Of a stretch of DNA of 64,000 nucleotides, positions 1 to 11,559 are shown piece by piece. Made by a program: the position numbers and the translations under genes. The notes beneath the pieces are model-generated. The model searched no databases and was not told the origin of the DNA. It was given only the letters and a program-made list of their open reading frames with translations. Source of the stretch: Geosiphon pyriformis (lineage: Eukaryota; Glomeromycota; Glomeromycetes; Archaeosporales; Geosiphonaceae); assembly GCA_016748015.1 (NCBI GenBank), contig JAAOMT010000057.1:142763-206762 (forward strand). Direction: 5' to 3'. Position 1 is the first letter of the stretch; every line of letters begins with the position of its first letter.

Positions 1-3000
1 GACCGATATCGCTTCTCTGATTCACTCGTCTAAAAATATTTAAAAATTAGAAAATACCAAATTTGAGTACAGGATTGAAAATTTTAACATACCTCCTCTC
101 CCTCTGGGATCATCCAAGCGATTTTGTGGTAAACGATTGGTTTAAGTGCAGTTAGAAGGTTCATCAAAGTGAATAGCTCTACTTTAATTTCAGTGACAGG
201 AAGGTTTAATCCAGATACTATGGTATCCATTAATGAATATGGTGGGAGACCCTAAAAAACAATTTTTTCAATAGTATATGGCTCACGTGATAAAGGACAT
301 AATTTAACAATATTAATTACCTCTTGACAAACTAAACTTAAATCCTCTTTATCAACAGTTTCAATGTTAATTTGACTTGTTTTAAAATTACCCAAAAGGC
401 GATCCAAAATACTTTGTATGACGATAAGTGATTGTTCATGGTCTTGAAAATTGGAAAATATTAGGAGAAATCTTAAATTCTAAAAATTTCAGATTTCAGA
501 TTCCATGCAGACCTTTATCATTTAAAACAGTCAATCTGTTAAGGACAAGTAAGGCGAAGGAACGAAGAGGGATCGATTCACTTTCTGCTGCTTGAAGGTA
601 GATCTTGATATTTTCTTCGAAATCTTTGCTAGACTTTAAATTATCTGAATTTTTGATAAACATTAATTGTTGAGCGTAATTTAGAATTATGTTTTTGTTT
701 TTTGATAGCTTAATCAATTACATTACCTGCTAGAATTTTAATTAATCGGATGTTGGCTGCAATAATTGGAGCGGTTACTGTTTGTTCCCCGTTGCTGTTT
801 TCCACAACTTCGATGACATCCACTCCATTTAAGAGTTCCACGTTACGTAGCTTCCCTAATTCTTTTAATAGTTTCAGACTTAGCTTCTTATTTTGATTCG
901 TAATCAGCATATTTTTTAACAATTCAGGGAGAACTGCAGATTTAGGATTCTCAGATAGTTCCCAGAATAATTTCACCAATACAGTTAATGACTTTCGCTT
1001 GATTTTAGATTGGATGTTGGGCAAGTTCACAATGTGTAAGAGAGTTGGTAGAAGTTGCTCGCTGGGAACATATGTGATAAGAATATTTGGGACCGATAAT
1101 AAGTAGCTGACGATTTCTTCATTGTCGTCACGTAAACGTGCCAATAATGTGTCTTTGATGAACTCAGATGACTAGAATGATTGATAACATTAGTGTAAAT
1201 ATCAAATTTAAAGTTGAACAATTTAGAAAGATTCGTACATCTCTAAATAACAGGGAATCTTTTTCTTGAGCCAAATCGACCACTTTTTTCAATCCTATCA
1301 TTCTAATATTTGATTCTGCATGATTGACGCTCAAAAACAGAGTGGTTCTTGCTTCTGATAAAGGCTCATGTCCGGTGCTCTTAAATAAATAAAATTATTA
1401 AAAGTACCATTTGGACTTACGATTTTGATTGGAATAATAAATTCAATTTCTATACCTTGAAAAAATTTGACAGCAACTCATACAATTCATCCCGAGTTTT
1501 TTGTAAATTTTCGGATGAGCTATTTTCAATGGCCTAAAAGAATCAACTTTGCTTTGTATAAGATTATGACAAGGTTCAAATTTAGAGAGAATCTCAAACC
1601 TTTAACTTTACATCCAACGACATATTAAGTTGCTGGGGATATTTTATCTGCACCAATCTGAGCAAGCTATTGATATGAGAGGTATCGACAGATTGTTGCG
1701 TTTCTCTCTGCTTTAGGTAAAACTCCAATATATATGTGCAAAAATTTACAACTACATGTGAAGGTATTCGAACTCTTTGGAAGATTTGAGTGAAAATTTT
1801 CCCATAAAATTCTCTTTGTGAATGATCCAAAATCAAAGCTGAAAAAAAGCTTTCCAAAAATCTATCCATAGCGTATTTTTGTGAGATCTCAGCAAGATAT
1901 ACCTCCAAATTTCTACAAATAGGTATAAATAGCAGTTAAGAAATTTGAATATATAAAAATCATAACGAGAGTTATGTATGGCAACTTACGGAAATGTCCG
2001 CAAGTATTTTAAAGCCTTCTCAGGAAAAGTATTAATCGACCCTTGTGTTTGACAAATATGTATGATGCATAGGAGGGAATTAAGTTCAACTTGGGGATTA
2101 TTGCGAAGAATTGCTACAAAAAGGGCTGATAACGTTTCATAAGCGAGTTCTACACAGCTGGAGATTTGACACGCAATCATATATGTTGCCACCTGACAGC
2201 AAATAAAGAAAGTTAAATATAAGAAGACTCATCCGAAATCAAAATTTTGCAGAAAATTATGATGTCACAAACTCGAAGTTCCGTCGTCCGCTTCCTTTTG
2301 CAACCACTCAACAAATAGGGCAAAAGGAGAGTCATGTCACTTTCGGTGATCTTTGGAACAGATTGAACATATTCGATAACGACGGCGGCGTAAAAAGAAA
2401 TGATAATTTTGAAGCGGGGGTCTGATTTCACAGCCGTTTTACAGATAAAATCCAATATTGAGCGGTCCTTGATACATATTTGAACAATAAGGGAACGATC
2501 TATTGGTTGGCGAGTCTTATTGATAGACTTGATGAATCCCCATTTGTTATTTTCTCTTTTTTGAAAAAAATAAATAAAACGGACTTATTAAATAAAGATT
2601 TTTGTATAATGAAATACTGCATTTGAAGACAGAATGTCAAATTTTTATATATTGTAAAACTTGGTAAATGCGATTGGTGACATACTCTATTTTTAGTAGC
2701 GAAGCCATCAAAACGAAAGATTTGGTATCGTGATATGGCAAGATGCAGGCCATAATATCATCTATATTGAATTCTTGAATTCTAAAATATCAGGTAATTA
2801 AGGTAAATAAATCATTCATTATATCACTAATTGAAACATTAAAATTTGGGAAATACAAGATAACCTAAACCGCCGTATTAGCCATTCAAGAACCTTCCCA
2901 GCTGGTTTTACTAGAAAATATGGGGACAAGCATCTCAAAAAACGTGCTATACATTTATTGAGTTTTTTGTTTTCTTCTTCGGTCTAAAAAATGATTTGAA

Positions 3001-3311
3001 GTTCGTTGAGATCAGCAATGCGAGTAACAGGGAAGTTCATTTTTCAGGTTTCTAACCTGGAGAACACGATCAACGTTTTTTACAGCTTCAGAGAATAATG
3101 TATCCTCATATTCGGCAAAGCCTTGATCAATTTTCTTTAATTCTTCCAAGCCAGCAATGCCAATTGAATGAATTGTGTTCAAATCATAGTCTGCAGCTTG
3201 TTTAGAATCAAATAAAAAAGATGCACGATGCTTCTGTATTAAAGTCTGAGTTGCACGAAGGGCATCTCCATTGGCGATTTTTTTTAGTTGTATAGATAAC
3301 GAAGTTGTCAT
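1..3311 (-). CDS. UTP10: UTP10/HEATR1, U3 snoRNP (t-UTP) component, 5' half only
   Basis: HEAT-repeat protein of the small-subunit processome, needed in the nucleolus for pre-18S rRNA processing and rDNA transcription. The start chosen is ATG at 3309-3311 (MTTSLSIQLKK), because the family begins with a short S/L-rich stretch, then an 'R-SFLFD-K-AA' motif and 'IGIAGLEEL', both visible here; an upstream ATG at 3353 gives a leader that does not resemble the family. Thirteen exons join in phase: 3057-3311, 2865-2983, 2686-2781, 2273-2555, 1990-2192, 1600-1912, 1456-1533, 1239-1379, 727-1171, 513-644, 321-442, 93-251 and 1-29, giving about 791 residues. The family is usually 1,700-2,100 aa, so the C-terminal half lies beyond base 1. 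'LSPYFLVKPAGKVLEWLIRR' in exon 2 is highly characteristic. The weakest junction is the donor at 2272 (GTTTGT). No internal stop was found, so it looks functional. Confidence 0.88.
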
Positions 3312-3514
3312 TTTATTAATTAAGTTGAGGAGAGTCAAAAGCCGTAAATTCAAAATAATTAATTTTTTTTTTAATAAAAATCTTATCAGATATTACAGTG
3401 CAGCACCAATGAAAAAGATTCATCTTTGTCTTTGTTTTGCATCTATCGTCTCATTTAGTTTTTGCTCCATACGTATAACCCACCTATACACTTAAATCTA
3501 TATTACCCAAGATC
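3312..3514. promoter_or_regulatory. Divergent promoter region UTP10 / VMA3
   Basis: Only 203 bp separate the UTP10 start (minus) from the VMA3 start (plus), so both promoters and 5' UTRs must share this AT-rich stretch. No individual TATA or factor site could be assigned with confidence. Two short ORFs that run into it are not credible genes. Confidence 0.5.
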
Positions 3515-4620
3515 ATGCCTGACGAGTATTGGTAACTGCTTTTCTTTCAAATTATTTGGCTATTATTCTTAATATAACAACTCAAGTTTTTCTCGCGACT
3601 TCTCAGTCCTGTCTACGCGCCCGTCTTTGGTGCCCTAGGTTGTACCTCCGCAATCGTATTTACGTGTGAGTAATTTTATTTATTTGAGATTGGGAAGAGC
3701 AAGCTATAAATTTTGGAATCAAAAGTATTGGAAGCAGGTGGTGGGTAGCTATTTATTTTCCTGCTCCAGACCTTTTTATAAACATCTCGTAAAAAGCATC
3801 CTATTGGGAAATATTAAAAAGCTGAAAAAAGAAAGTTGCTTGGGAATTGTGTGTTTCTATATATCATCTTTATAAAGGATCTTTTTTCTTGAAGCTTGAA
3901 GTCGTTTTTGCGCCATTCGGATTATAATTCTTAAGCACATGTTTGAATAGTTAATGCTTTTTCATCATTTTTAACAGGCTTTGGAGCTGCATATGGAACA
4001 GCTAAAGCTGGTGTGGGTCTATCGGCCATGGGTGTTTTACGCCCAGATTTGGTTATGAAAGCAATTGTTCCTATTGTCATGGCCGGTATTATTGGTATCT
4101 ACGGATTAGTTGTCTCCGTCTTGATTTCGGATGGCCGTAAGTAACTTCTACATCTTTCTCATTCCAACTAAAATCCCTGAAACACTATCTCACTTTTTTT
4201 ATGGAAAAATCTGAATTTAGTTAAACAAAAAATGTCTTTATACACGTATGTGATAATAAATTTCAAATTTTCGCAAAATTTTTTGATTGAATGATATAAC
4301 GCATGTTTAAATATTACTTGCAGTGGGTTTATTCAACTCGGAGCTGGTTTGAGTGTCGGGTTGGCAGGACTTGCCGCTGGGTTTGCTATAGGTGTTGTTG
4401 GCGATGCTGGGGTTCGTGCAACGGCACAACAACCACGTTTGTTTGTTGGAATGGTATGTGATTTCCAAAAATGATAGATCAGATCATTCTTTGACTTACT
4501 AATTTCTTTATTACCTCATAGATCCTCATCCTTATTTTCGCTGAAGTACTGGGTCTTTATGGGTTGATCGTCGGTTTGATCTTAAATACCAAAGCTAGTG
4601 GAGATGTTCAGTGTTCTTAG
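3515..4620 (+). CDS. VMA3: V-type H+-ATPase proteolipid subunit c
   Basis: Rotor-ring subunit of the vacuolar proton pump Vo sector. Six exons join in phase: 3515-3531, 3607-3665, 3978-4136, 4221-4245, 4324-4453 and 4522-4620, giving 162 aa (family about 160 aa). The tiny first exon encodes MPDEY plus part of a Cys codon. The protein has four hydrophobic helices arranged as an internal duplication. The conserved helix-4 '[12 protein letters not shown]' contains the proton-carrying Glu at residue 138. Helix 3 has the Gly-rich '[16 protein letters not shown]', and '[10 protein letters not shown]' precedes helix 4. At the exon 2 donor two sites compete (3664 GTGTGA and 3666 GTGAGT); only the second keeps the frame into '[12 protein letters not shown]'. 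It could be the VMA11 paralogue, but the short N-terminus and overall match favour subunit c. It runs convergently with RPB12. Confidence 0.93.
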
Positions 4621-5018
4621 ATCCAAGAATATCATTCAATTGGTGGGACATAAGAAAGCTCATAAGGATTTTATATTAAATCGGTGGGCCAAAATATTAG
4701 CTATTTCTTTCGTGTTAAAAGTTTCCCGAGATTATACATTTGTATTTCTGACTGTTTGAAGTTTATATTATTGTGTTTTGCTGAAAATCTTGTAAAACGG
4801 TATAAGGAAATATAAAACAATTTCTAAGTTATTACGTTTCTTTGGATATTCGGATCGACTGATTCCAGGGATCTTGTCTACTATTTATTACCCCAAGACT
4901 AAACAGCATATGCTAATTTATAAAAATCGAGAGAAATTCCGATTGTGCATGAGAAATTAAATTGGCAGAAGTGAAAAAGTCAAATAACACGAGTTTAGGG
5001 ACAACTGAGATCCTTAAA

Positions 5019-5412
5019 TCAACGCGCCTCGAATTGAACCACTGATAGTTATCAAGAGCGTCTCGAGAGTAAGTTTTCAAAATAAAAAAATTCAAATTCA
5101 ATAGAAACACGCGGGCCCATCTCAGATTAAAGTCTGAAACAGGACTTACTTCTCTTAGTTCTCATCTTGTACATGATACGATGTCCACATTCTTTGCAGC
5201 GGAGCGGCTCTTTTGGTTTGATTTCATTATCTACTCCACAATCTCAAGACACCGAAAAACTCTTAAAACATAACTTTGTTCTATCTGGCAAAATAAACGA
5301 GATATTTTTTTACAGTATGTTTATTACCTGCGCACAGATAGTGCATTTGTTGTTGCTGTTGTGTGGTTCTATTGTTGGATGCACTTGGACCTTGATACTG
5401 TTCCCTATTCAT
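5019..5412 (-). CDS. RPB12: RNA polymerases I, II and III common subunit RPB12 (ABC10-alpha)
   Basis: Small zinc-binding subunit shared by the three nuclear RNA polymerases, involved in assembly with the RPB3/RPB10 platform. Three exons: 5328-5412, 5150-5242 and 5019-5041, 66 aa, the usual size. The start ATG at 5410-5412 ([10 protein letters not shown]) is chosen over an upstream ATG because the family has a short, poorly conserved N-terminus of this length. The zinc ribbon is clear: CADC (Cys27/Cys30) and CKEC, followed by '[12 protein letters not shown]' and the invariant tail '(M)VQFEAR'. The tail codon ATG is split by the second intron (A|TG), which explains why the last 23-nt exon is invisible as an ORF. 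The gene is divergent from the kinase gene, 154 bp away, and convergent with VMA3. Confidence 0.93.
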
Positions 5413-5566
5413 CTTTGGGGTTTTTGGAGTATAACAAATGTTATTAGAAAGTTGGAAGCACAATTTTACATTGATCTTCCCTATTAGAATTAGTCCCGTG
5501 ATTCGTCGATCATGAAATTTTGAAAAAGTCCCAGGTTACAACTTTTTCACAAAAGTCACTTGCAAG
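5413..5566. promoter_or_regulatory. Divergent promoter region RPB12 / CDK-like kinase
   Basis: A 154-bp gap between two start codons pointing away from each other, so it must hold both promoters. No individual element was assigned. Confidence 0.45.
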
Positions 5567-6833
5567 ATGACTATAAATGGTTATAAGTTGCTCAACACCT
5601 GTGGTGATGGCGCTTCCGGCACTGTCTTCAAAGCAAGGGAAGAAAAGACTGGTCAATTTTTTGCAATCAAGCGGGTGGCAAGATGTTCCCGCTATAACAC
5701 TGATGGTCGAGAGTTCCAAATCCAAAAGGAGATCAATGTGTTACAAAAAATGCACCACGAAAATGTCTCAATTTTTTCTTATTCATTTAAATCTGGGTTT
5801 ATTCTTGCTTGTTCAGCTTAAAATACGTTCATGTTTTGCAAATTAGGTAATAGCTCTATTACATTGGGATAAACCACCCTCACCGAGAAGTGCTGCCTAT
5901 CTTGTATTCCCTTATTGCCCCTTCACACTCAACTCCCTTTTATGTAATTACAAATTGAATGAAATTCAGAAGAAGTTGTGTATATGGATGATTCTCCAGG
6001 GTCTTGCATATATACATGAACAAGGAGTAATCCATCGAGATTTGTCAGCTAGAAATATTTTAATTAATGAAGATGGAGTTATCAAAATTGCGGATTTTGG
6101 AAATGCATGGATGGAATCAGAAACATGTGAAGACGAAACGCGAGGAAATCTAAACTTTAATGTTGGTACAAGGTCTGCATGAAAATCTAGGTTATGTTTT
6201 TAAGCTTTTCTAACAACTTACCGATTGATATTTTTCATAAAGGTATTATCGTGCACCTGAGCTCTTTTTTTCCTGCTCAAACTACACTAAATCGATTGAC
6301 TTGTGGTCTGTTGGGTGCATTATTGCCGAGTTTTTTACTGAGCCTGTTGGAACACATTTGTTCTGTGGAGAATCCGATCTTGAACAAATTTGCAAAATAT
6401 TCCGTGTTCTAGGTGCCCCTAATGATTCCACATGGCCTCAAATGAAAGAATTCCCTGATTATGGAAAATTAGAATTCATATCTCATCCCACAAACGGACT
6501 TGATAAGCAACATCTGCCTAACGTTAATGAATTTGACACTATCCAATTTATTAAAAAGTTCTTGGTATACCCAAGTGAAAAACGAATGTCGGCACGAAAG
6601 GTGAATTGATTTTCATTTTTAATTTTGGATGGCACCGTTATTTATAAAATTGATTTCTATTAAAATTTCGTGGGTTAAAATATATTTAGGCATTAGAGGA
6701 TTCCTATTTGTCAACAATATCATCTGTTGGGATACATTTGGATATCTCATCTCTGGAAGAAATCGTTCAGGAACACAGTGATTCCAATGAACTTATGAAC
6801 TGCGAGTTTGGATATAGAAATTTTTATACTTGA
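5567..6833 (+). CDS. CDK20/CCRK- or Csk1-like protein kinase with atypical catalytic loop
   Basis: CMGC-type Ser/Thr kinase of the CDK family. Four exons (5567-5764, 5847-6172, 6243-6600, 6690-6833) join in phase to 341 aa, close to CDK20 (about 346 aa). Visible: glycine loop GDGASGTV (13-20), ATP-site Lys35, alpha-C Glu55, 'HRDLSARN' (Asp131, Asn136), DFG (Asp149), 'TRYYRAPEL' and '[10 protein letters not shown]'. Closest resemblance is to CDK20 and to fission-yeast Csk1, a CDK-activating kinase; CAK activity is inference. Oddities: the catalytic loop has Ser133 where Ser/Thr kinases have Lys (HRDLK), making it look like the tyrosine-kinase loop HRDLAARN; the alpha-C region lacks a PSTAIRE-type motif; the position of the activating T-loop Thr appears to be Asn. 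Two donors are weak GTs (GTCTCA at 5765, GTCTGC at 6173). The short C-terminal tail ends at TGA 6831-6833. Confidence 0.85.
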
Positions 6834-7325
6834 ATTTTCATATTTTAGATCAAGATATATCAATTATTCAATGAAACTAAGATGAGTATTTATTTACCCT
6901 TATTTTATTTCTACCTAATAACTCACAAAAGTTAAGAACATCCAGATTTAAAAAAAAACTCAATTGTATTTTTTAGATGCGTCGAAGAATATAATATTTC
7001 AAGCCACCTTTTAGGGAGAAGCGAAATTATATGACAATCCTATTTATATGATTTAAATTCAGCTGCGTCTTTTTTCTTATGGCTAGGTATCATAATAAAG
7101 CCAAATCTCGGATGGAAATTTTTCCAGTATTAAACAATTGACTTTTTAACAAGCTTGAAGATCAAATAAGATTAAGGTTATAAATAATCACGTATCGACA
7201 TTTGAGTAACAATTAGCTTATTTTTACGCGTCTTATTTATCAACTTAAAGGAAATAAGCATTGATCCATCTCGCATTTGAGTATAACACTTCTCTCTAAG
7301 CTCGCACACAATAGTATTAAAGGAC
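6834..7325. other. Intergenic, no gene seen
   Basis: About 490 bp of AT-rich DNA between the kinase stop and the start of the zinc-finger gene. It presumably holds the kinase 3' end and the promoter of the next gene. No ORF, RNA gene or repeat was recognised. Confidence 0.6.
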
Positions 7326-10300
7326 ATGGACGGAAAGGAACTTCTCGAACCTAACATCGCAGTTCTATTTGACAGAGTCGAGGAACCCCTATCAACGATT
7401 ATTGATCATAATTCACACGAGACTCTTGTAGAACCAATTTTACCGGCGTTGGAAAATGACTACTGTCTTAACTGTCAGACCCAAACTATATTAGCTAATA
7501 GGATCTTGTTCATCGACGGAGCTTATCTGTGTTTGCTATGTGGCATGTAGAAATGGACTTGCTAGTGTCAAAAATGCCCTCTTAAACTTACATTTGCTAT
7601 CTTTTAATCGTCAGCTGAACACTTAGAATTGAAAAATGCTCGGTCTCCTCAACAGCGTGAGCCTAATGAGAATGTGGTAAGCCAGCTTGATATATCTTCC
7701 ACTTAGGAAAGCTTACCTACTAACACTCAAACCGATGGATGAATTTAAAACTGACACAGGAAATCTATCCCTTTCCATCTGAAAATTCCTCAGGATCCAC
7801 ACTCAAAAAACATATTCCCATTTCTCCCCAGTTCCCGTCTAAAGAAGGGCTTTCTTCTCAAGCAAGTAGCCCCCAATCGGAATTCATGGATGTTGCAGAA
7901 CATGAAAGCGAAGAAAATCAATTAAATGAAAGACTTGAAAAATGGAGAAATGAAAATCTATCGAAGCCAAGACAACGAAAACGTCAAGAAATGCTTTTTT
8001 ACAAAAAAGGCTGCTCTAATTGTAAAGTCTTGACATCATCAAGTTTTACAAACACCCTTTGTAATGGATGCTGTATGTATTTTCATTTTTTTTGCTACCA
8101 TAATTCTCATTATTTAATTTTACATTAAAATTTCGATCGCAGACAAGTTCTGGAAGCTGCATAATGCGCATCGTTCACTTTATAAAATTGTCCAAAGTGA
8201 ATTTGAAAGTGAGACCGACGAGGAGTGGGATAGAAATAAGAGCCGTAAAATTATAGAACATCCTTCTAGATGCTCAAATTGCAAAGCTGCAACCTCCGTC
8301 CCTTTTTTTGGTGAAATCTGCTCAGCATGTGGTAACTGGTGTTATTATTTCCAAGATATTAATTGAGATTTCCACATAATGCATCTAATTTTAATCAACA
8401 TTTATCTCAATAGATCATATCAAACGATCTAATGATGGAAGCCCTTGTCCCAAAGAATTAATAGAAGAAAACTCTGCGAAAAATCAAGTCTTCGAGCCGA
8501 AATTGTTTACTCGTAGGAGAAAGCAATTATGGCATAGAGAATATTGTGAAAACTGTGGGAAGGCAGAAGGTCGTCGATGGACAAATGACTCTCAGGGCCG
8601 GCTCATTTGTGGAACATGTGGTAAGTAGGATAGGAATTAAATCAAAGATTTCAAGCTCAACGAATAATCTCGAGTTCAAGATAATTAAAAAATATTTTTA
8701 CTAATTTACCTCAGACGAATACTTTTATAAATATAAAAAGGTTCGCTCGGAGAAACAATTAAAAAGTTATGCCAAAAGAAAAGCGAAACATGACGCAAAA
8801 AGGGTCAAAAAAAGAGAAGAAAGGGTGAAACGTTTACGCAATATCATCAAACTTTCGACGCCTTATGATATTGTCCCATATTATCCATGTGTTAACTGTC
8901 GAATAGAAGTATCTTACTTTTTCAAGAATGGCCTGTGTGCTCCCTGCTGTAAGAATTTTCTAATATGAATTATTTTATATATTCTTTGCTCATTAATCAA
9001 CAGACATTAATATTTTCTACTTCCAGTTTCTTGGCAACTTAGGTTTAAGGAAGACCGGCCAAAGGAAAGAAAAGAGCGAGAAGCCAAGCTGGAAAAGTAC
9101 GCAAAAGAGAAAGTTGAGCTTAATAAGTTTGAATGGAATAAATTCACAGACCAGTAAATGTTCATGAAATTTTTTCTCCTGCCTTTTAAACGCTATAATA
9201 AGCAAATAGTTATCTCCCTTTCCTTTGCTTCTCATCAATAATACATGCTCCTGAAACATATTTTCGCTCTAGCCTTATTCATGATGGATGTAAAAGATAT
9301 AGGGTAGCTCAAGATAACGCACAATATGAAATACTCGCTCAAGATCTCGTATATAATCCTTACTTATTACCGAGGGATACCATAAAATCAAGATGGAAAC
9401 ATTTTGGAAGATACGGTAACCTTTACAAAAGGATTTAAGTCGAATTCTATTCACCATCTTGAGATTGTTCTACCGTTTTTTTTTGGTTAGAACGTCCTTT
9501 TATGTTGGTGTTTGAGGATCATGTCCCCTTTCGAGATGCAAAAGGGAATTTTTACATAAATAGAAGCAGGTAAAATTGCGGTAGCTATTTAATGAGATTT
9601 TTAGCTCTTGAACTAATTAAAATTTTGGTTTCACTCCAAAATTTCGACTAGTAATCGAATTCCAATAGATGCGGCAGCCAAATTTGCTATAAACCCTGAA
9701 ATTTTCCAACATCGAGGAATTTCAACATTCAAACTTTATATGCGTCGTTACGACCCATATATAAATTATGATGATTATGGTGCTGCTGTTGGTCGGAAAT
9801 ATTATAATGAACACTCTCCCAACAATCTGAGTTATAATATAACCGCTGAAGAAGAGGCTGATCTAACTTTCACAAACCCTTGGGAATTCTTTGACGCCAA
9901 GGGTAATTTAATGAATTCATTCACCAGATCAGACGTTGAATCCGATATAAACGACATGGCTGATAAGGAAGATTCCCAATATCTAGACAATTTTAGCGAA
10001 ATAAAAGGTTAAGTAACACATGAGGTTGATATTTGTTGCAAATAATTTTCTTCTTTTATTACACTATTATTTAAGTTCAATTATTTATACTTAGATACTC
10101 TTCCACGCCCTCAAGTAAAATTTTGCGTAGATTTCATTGAAAAACCACGAGATATTAGCGCAGAAGAAGAATCAATCTTCTATACCAAGAACGAAAACAA
10201 AATTGTTTACGTCTTTAAGATACAATTTTTGATATCGACAAATTCAGAAAATGAAACGCACGAATTGTTTCAAAATTCCCGAGGAAAAATTCAATGGCAA

Positions 10301-10432
10301 AAGTCAGAACGATTGATGGAACGGGGAACTGAATATGAACCCAAATATCCGCCAGCCGTTTTAACTTTATCAAATACAAAATATTATTATCGTGACTCGA
10401 TCCCGCTGAAAGCGAATAAAATGGGTCTCTAG
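7326..10432 (+). CDS. Unrecognised multi-zinc-finger protein with five GATA-type-like C2C2 fingers
   Basis: I do not recognise this gene. Exons by phase: 7326-7542, 7615-7676, 7760-8072, 8143-8331, 8414-8620, 8715-8948, 9027-9153, 9210-9415, 9491-9569, 9652-10007 and 10096-10432, about 775 aa. Five fingers C-x2-C-x(n)-C-x2-C have n = 18, 12, 12, 17 and 12; the fourth has exact GATA spacing, and finger 2 ends 'LCNGCYKFWKLHNAHR', much like the GATA-factor tail. Each finger is followed at once by a phase-1 intron. Basic K/R-rich stretches follow fingers 4 and 5, so nucleic-acid binding in the nucleus is plausible inference. The part after 9210 has no recognised domain. Intron 1 needs a GC donor (7543). 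The second intron uses a perfect TACTAAC branch site. The last exon has one A too few near 10140. If the donor at 9154 is not used, the protein stops at TAA 9155-9157 and the rest is a separate gene. Confidence 0.6.
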
Positions 10433-11559
10433 AATTTAGATATCCCTTAATTAGAATTTTATACGTATTATACAGCCAATATTCTAAGATTATAATCCTT
10501 TTAGGATTTGTAGTTTGCCCAAAGCCTCACTTTTTGAGATTTGGGAATCTGATATTCATAGCTTTTCATCTGGGAATATTCCACATATACTGCAACAAAA
10601 CCCGACAAACTGAATGTAATGCCATGAAAAAAATTTCAAGGATCAAAATTTTTCTCACGCAAAATTTTATTTTTGTTATTCCAACATTTTACTCAAGTAT
10701 TATTGGTACGAATTAAATCAGTGAATTCTCAAAGTTACATTTTTTATATTGCAAATGTTCGATTCTCCTTTATTAAAGGATTAATTTCAATTGTCTTGGA
10801 TTCTTTATTCTTTATTCTTTATATTTAAATTTTTAATATTGTAAAGCTTGCCTCTTTTCAATTATAAAGATTTTATTAAAAATCTAAATACAACTTATGT
10901 ATTTATTCTATATAATTAATTATTTGTGTTAATTAAAAATTGTTTTTTATAGAAAGTTGTTTTATGTTTTTATTTTTATTTTTATTAAGCATTGTTCAAC
11001 CATTATTTAAAAGTTTAACATAAAAGTTTAACAATAGATGCGAATTATGTACTTTTTACACATTAGTTATTTAATCTTATTTTAAAACTACAAATACTGT
11101 AAATAATTCATTTTTTTAATGTAATATCTAATATTTTTTATTTAAACACATCTTAATTAAGTTTTAATGGCTTTTTACAAACTTAATTATTTTACTTTGT
11201 ATGTTTTATAAGTTTAATATTTAATTAAATATGTTATTATATATTTTATTATCAAATTATATAAATTAAGATTTTACTATTTTATTAACATATTTTATTA
11301 TTAAAACAAATTAATTTAATTATAATCTTAAATTTTGTTTTTTATAAGCAAATACCAATAATTTTATTAATAATTAATTAAATTCAATTTTTAAATCAAA
11401 TTTAGTTAAATTAAAATAAAATAAAAATACTTTTATTTTTTATAGTTTTTAATAATATAATTATATAAAAAGATTTTTTAATAAAAACAACTAAATAATA
11501 TTTTGTTAAAATGTTTTTTTTAAATAATAAAACTCAACTATTAAAAACACTACTTTTAG
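10433..11559. other. AT-rich intergenic DNA, no gene seen
   Basis: The sequence shifts here from gene-like composition to an AT-rich desert. There are only short, low-complexity ORFs and no recognisable protein, RNA or repeat. Confidence 0.6.

Noticed and set aside
5167..5487. 106-codon plus-strand ORF with hydrophobic stretches
   Set aside because: It is the antisense of RPB12 exons and introns, which have clear zinc-ribbon homology.
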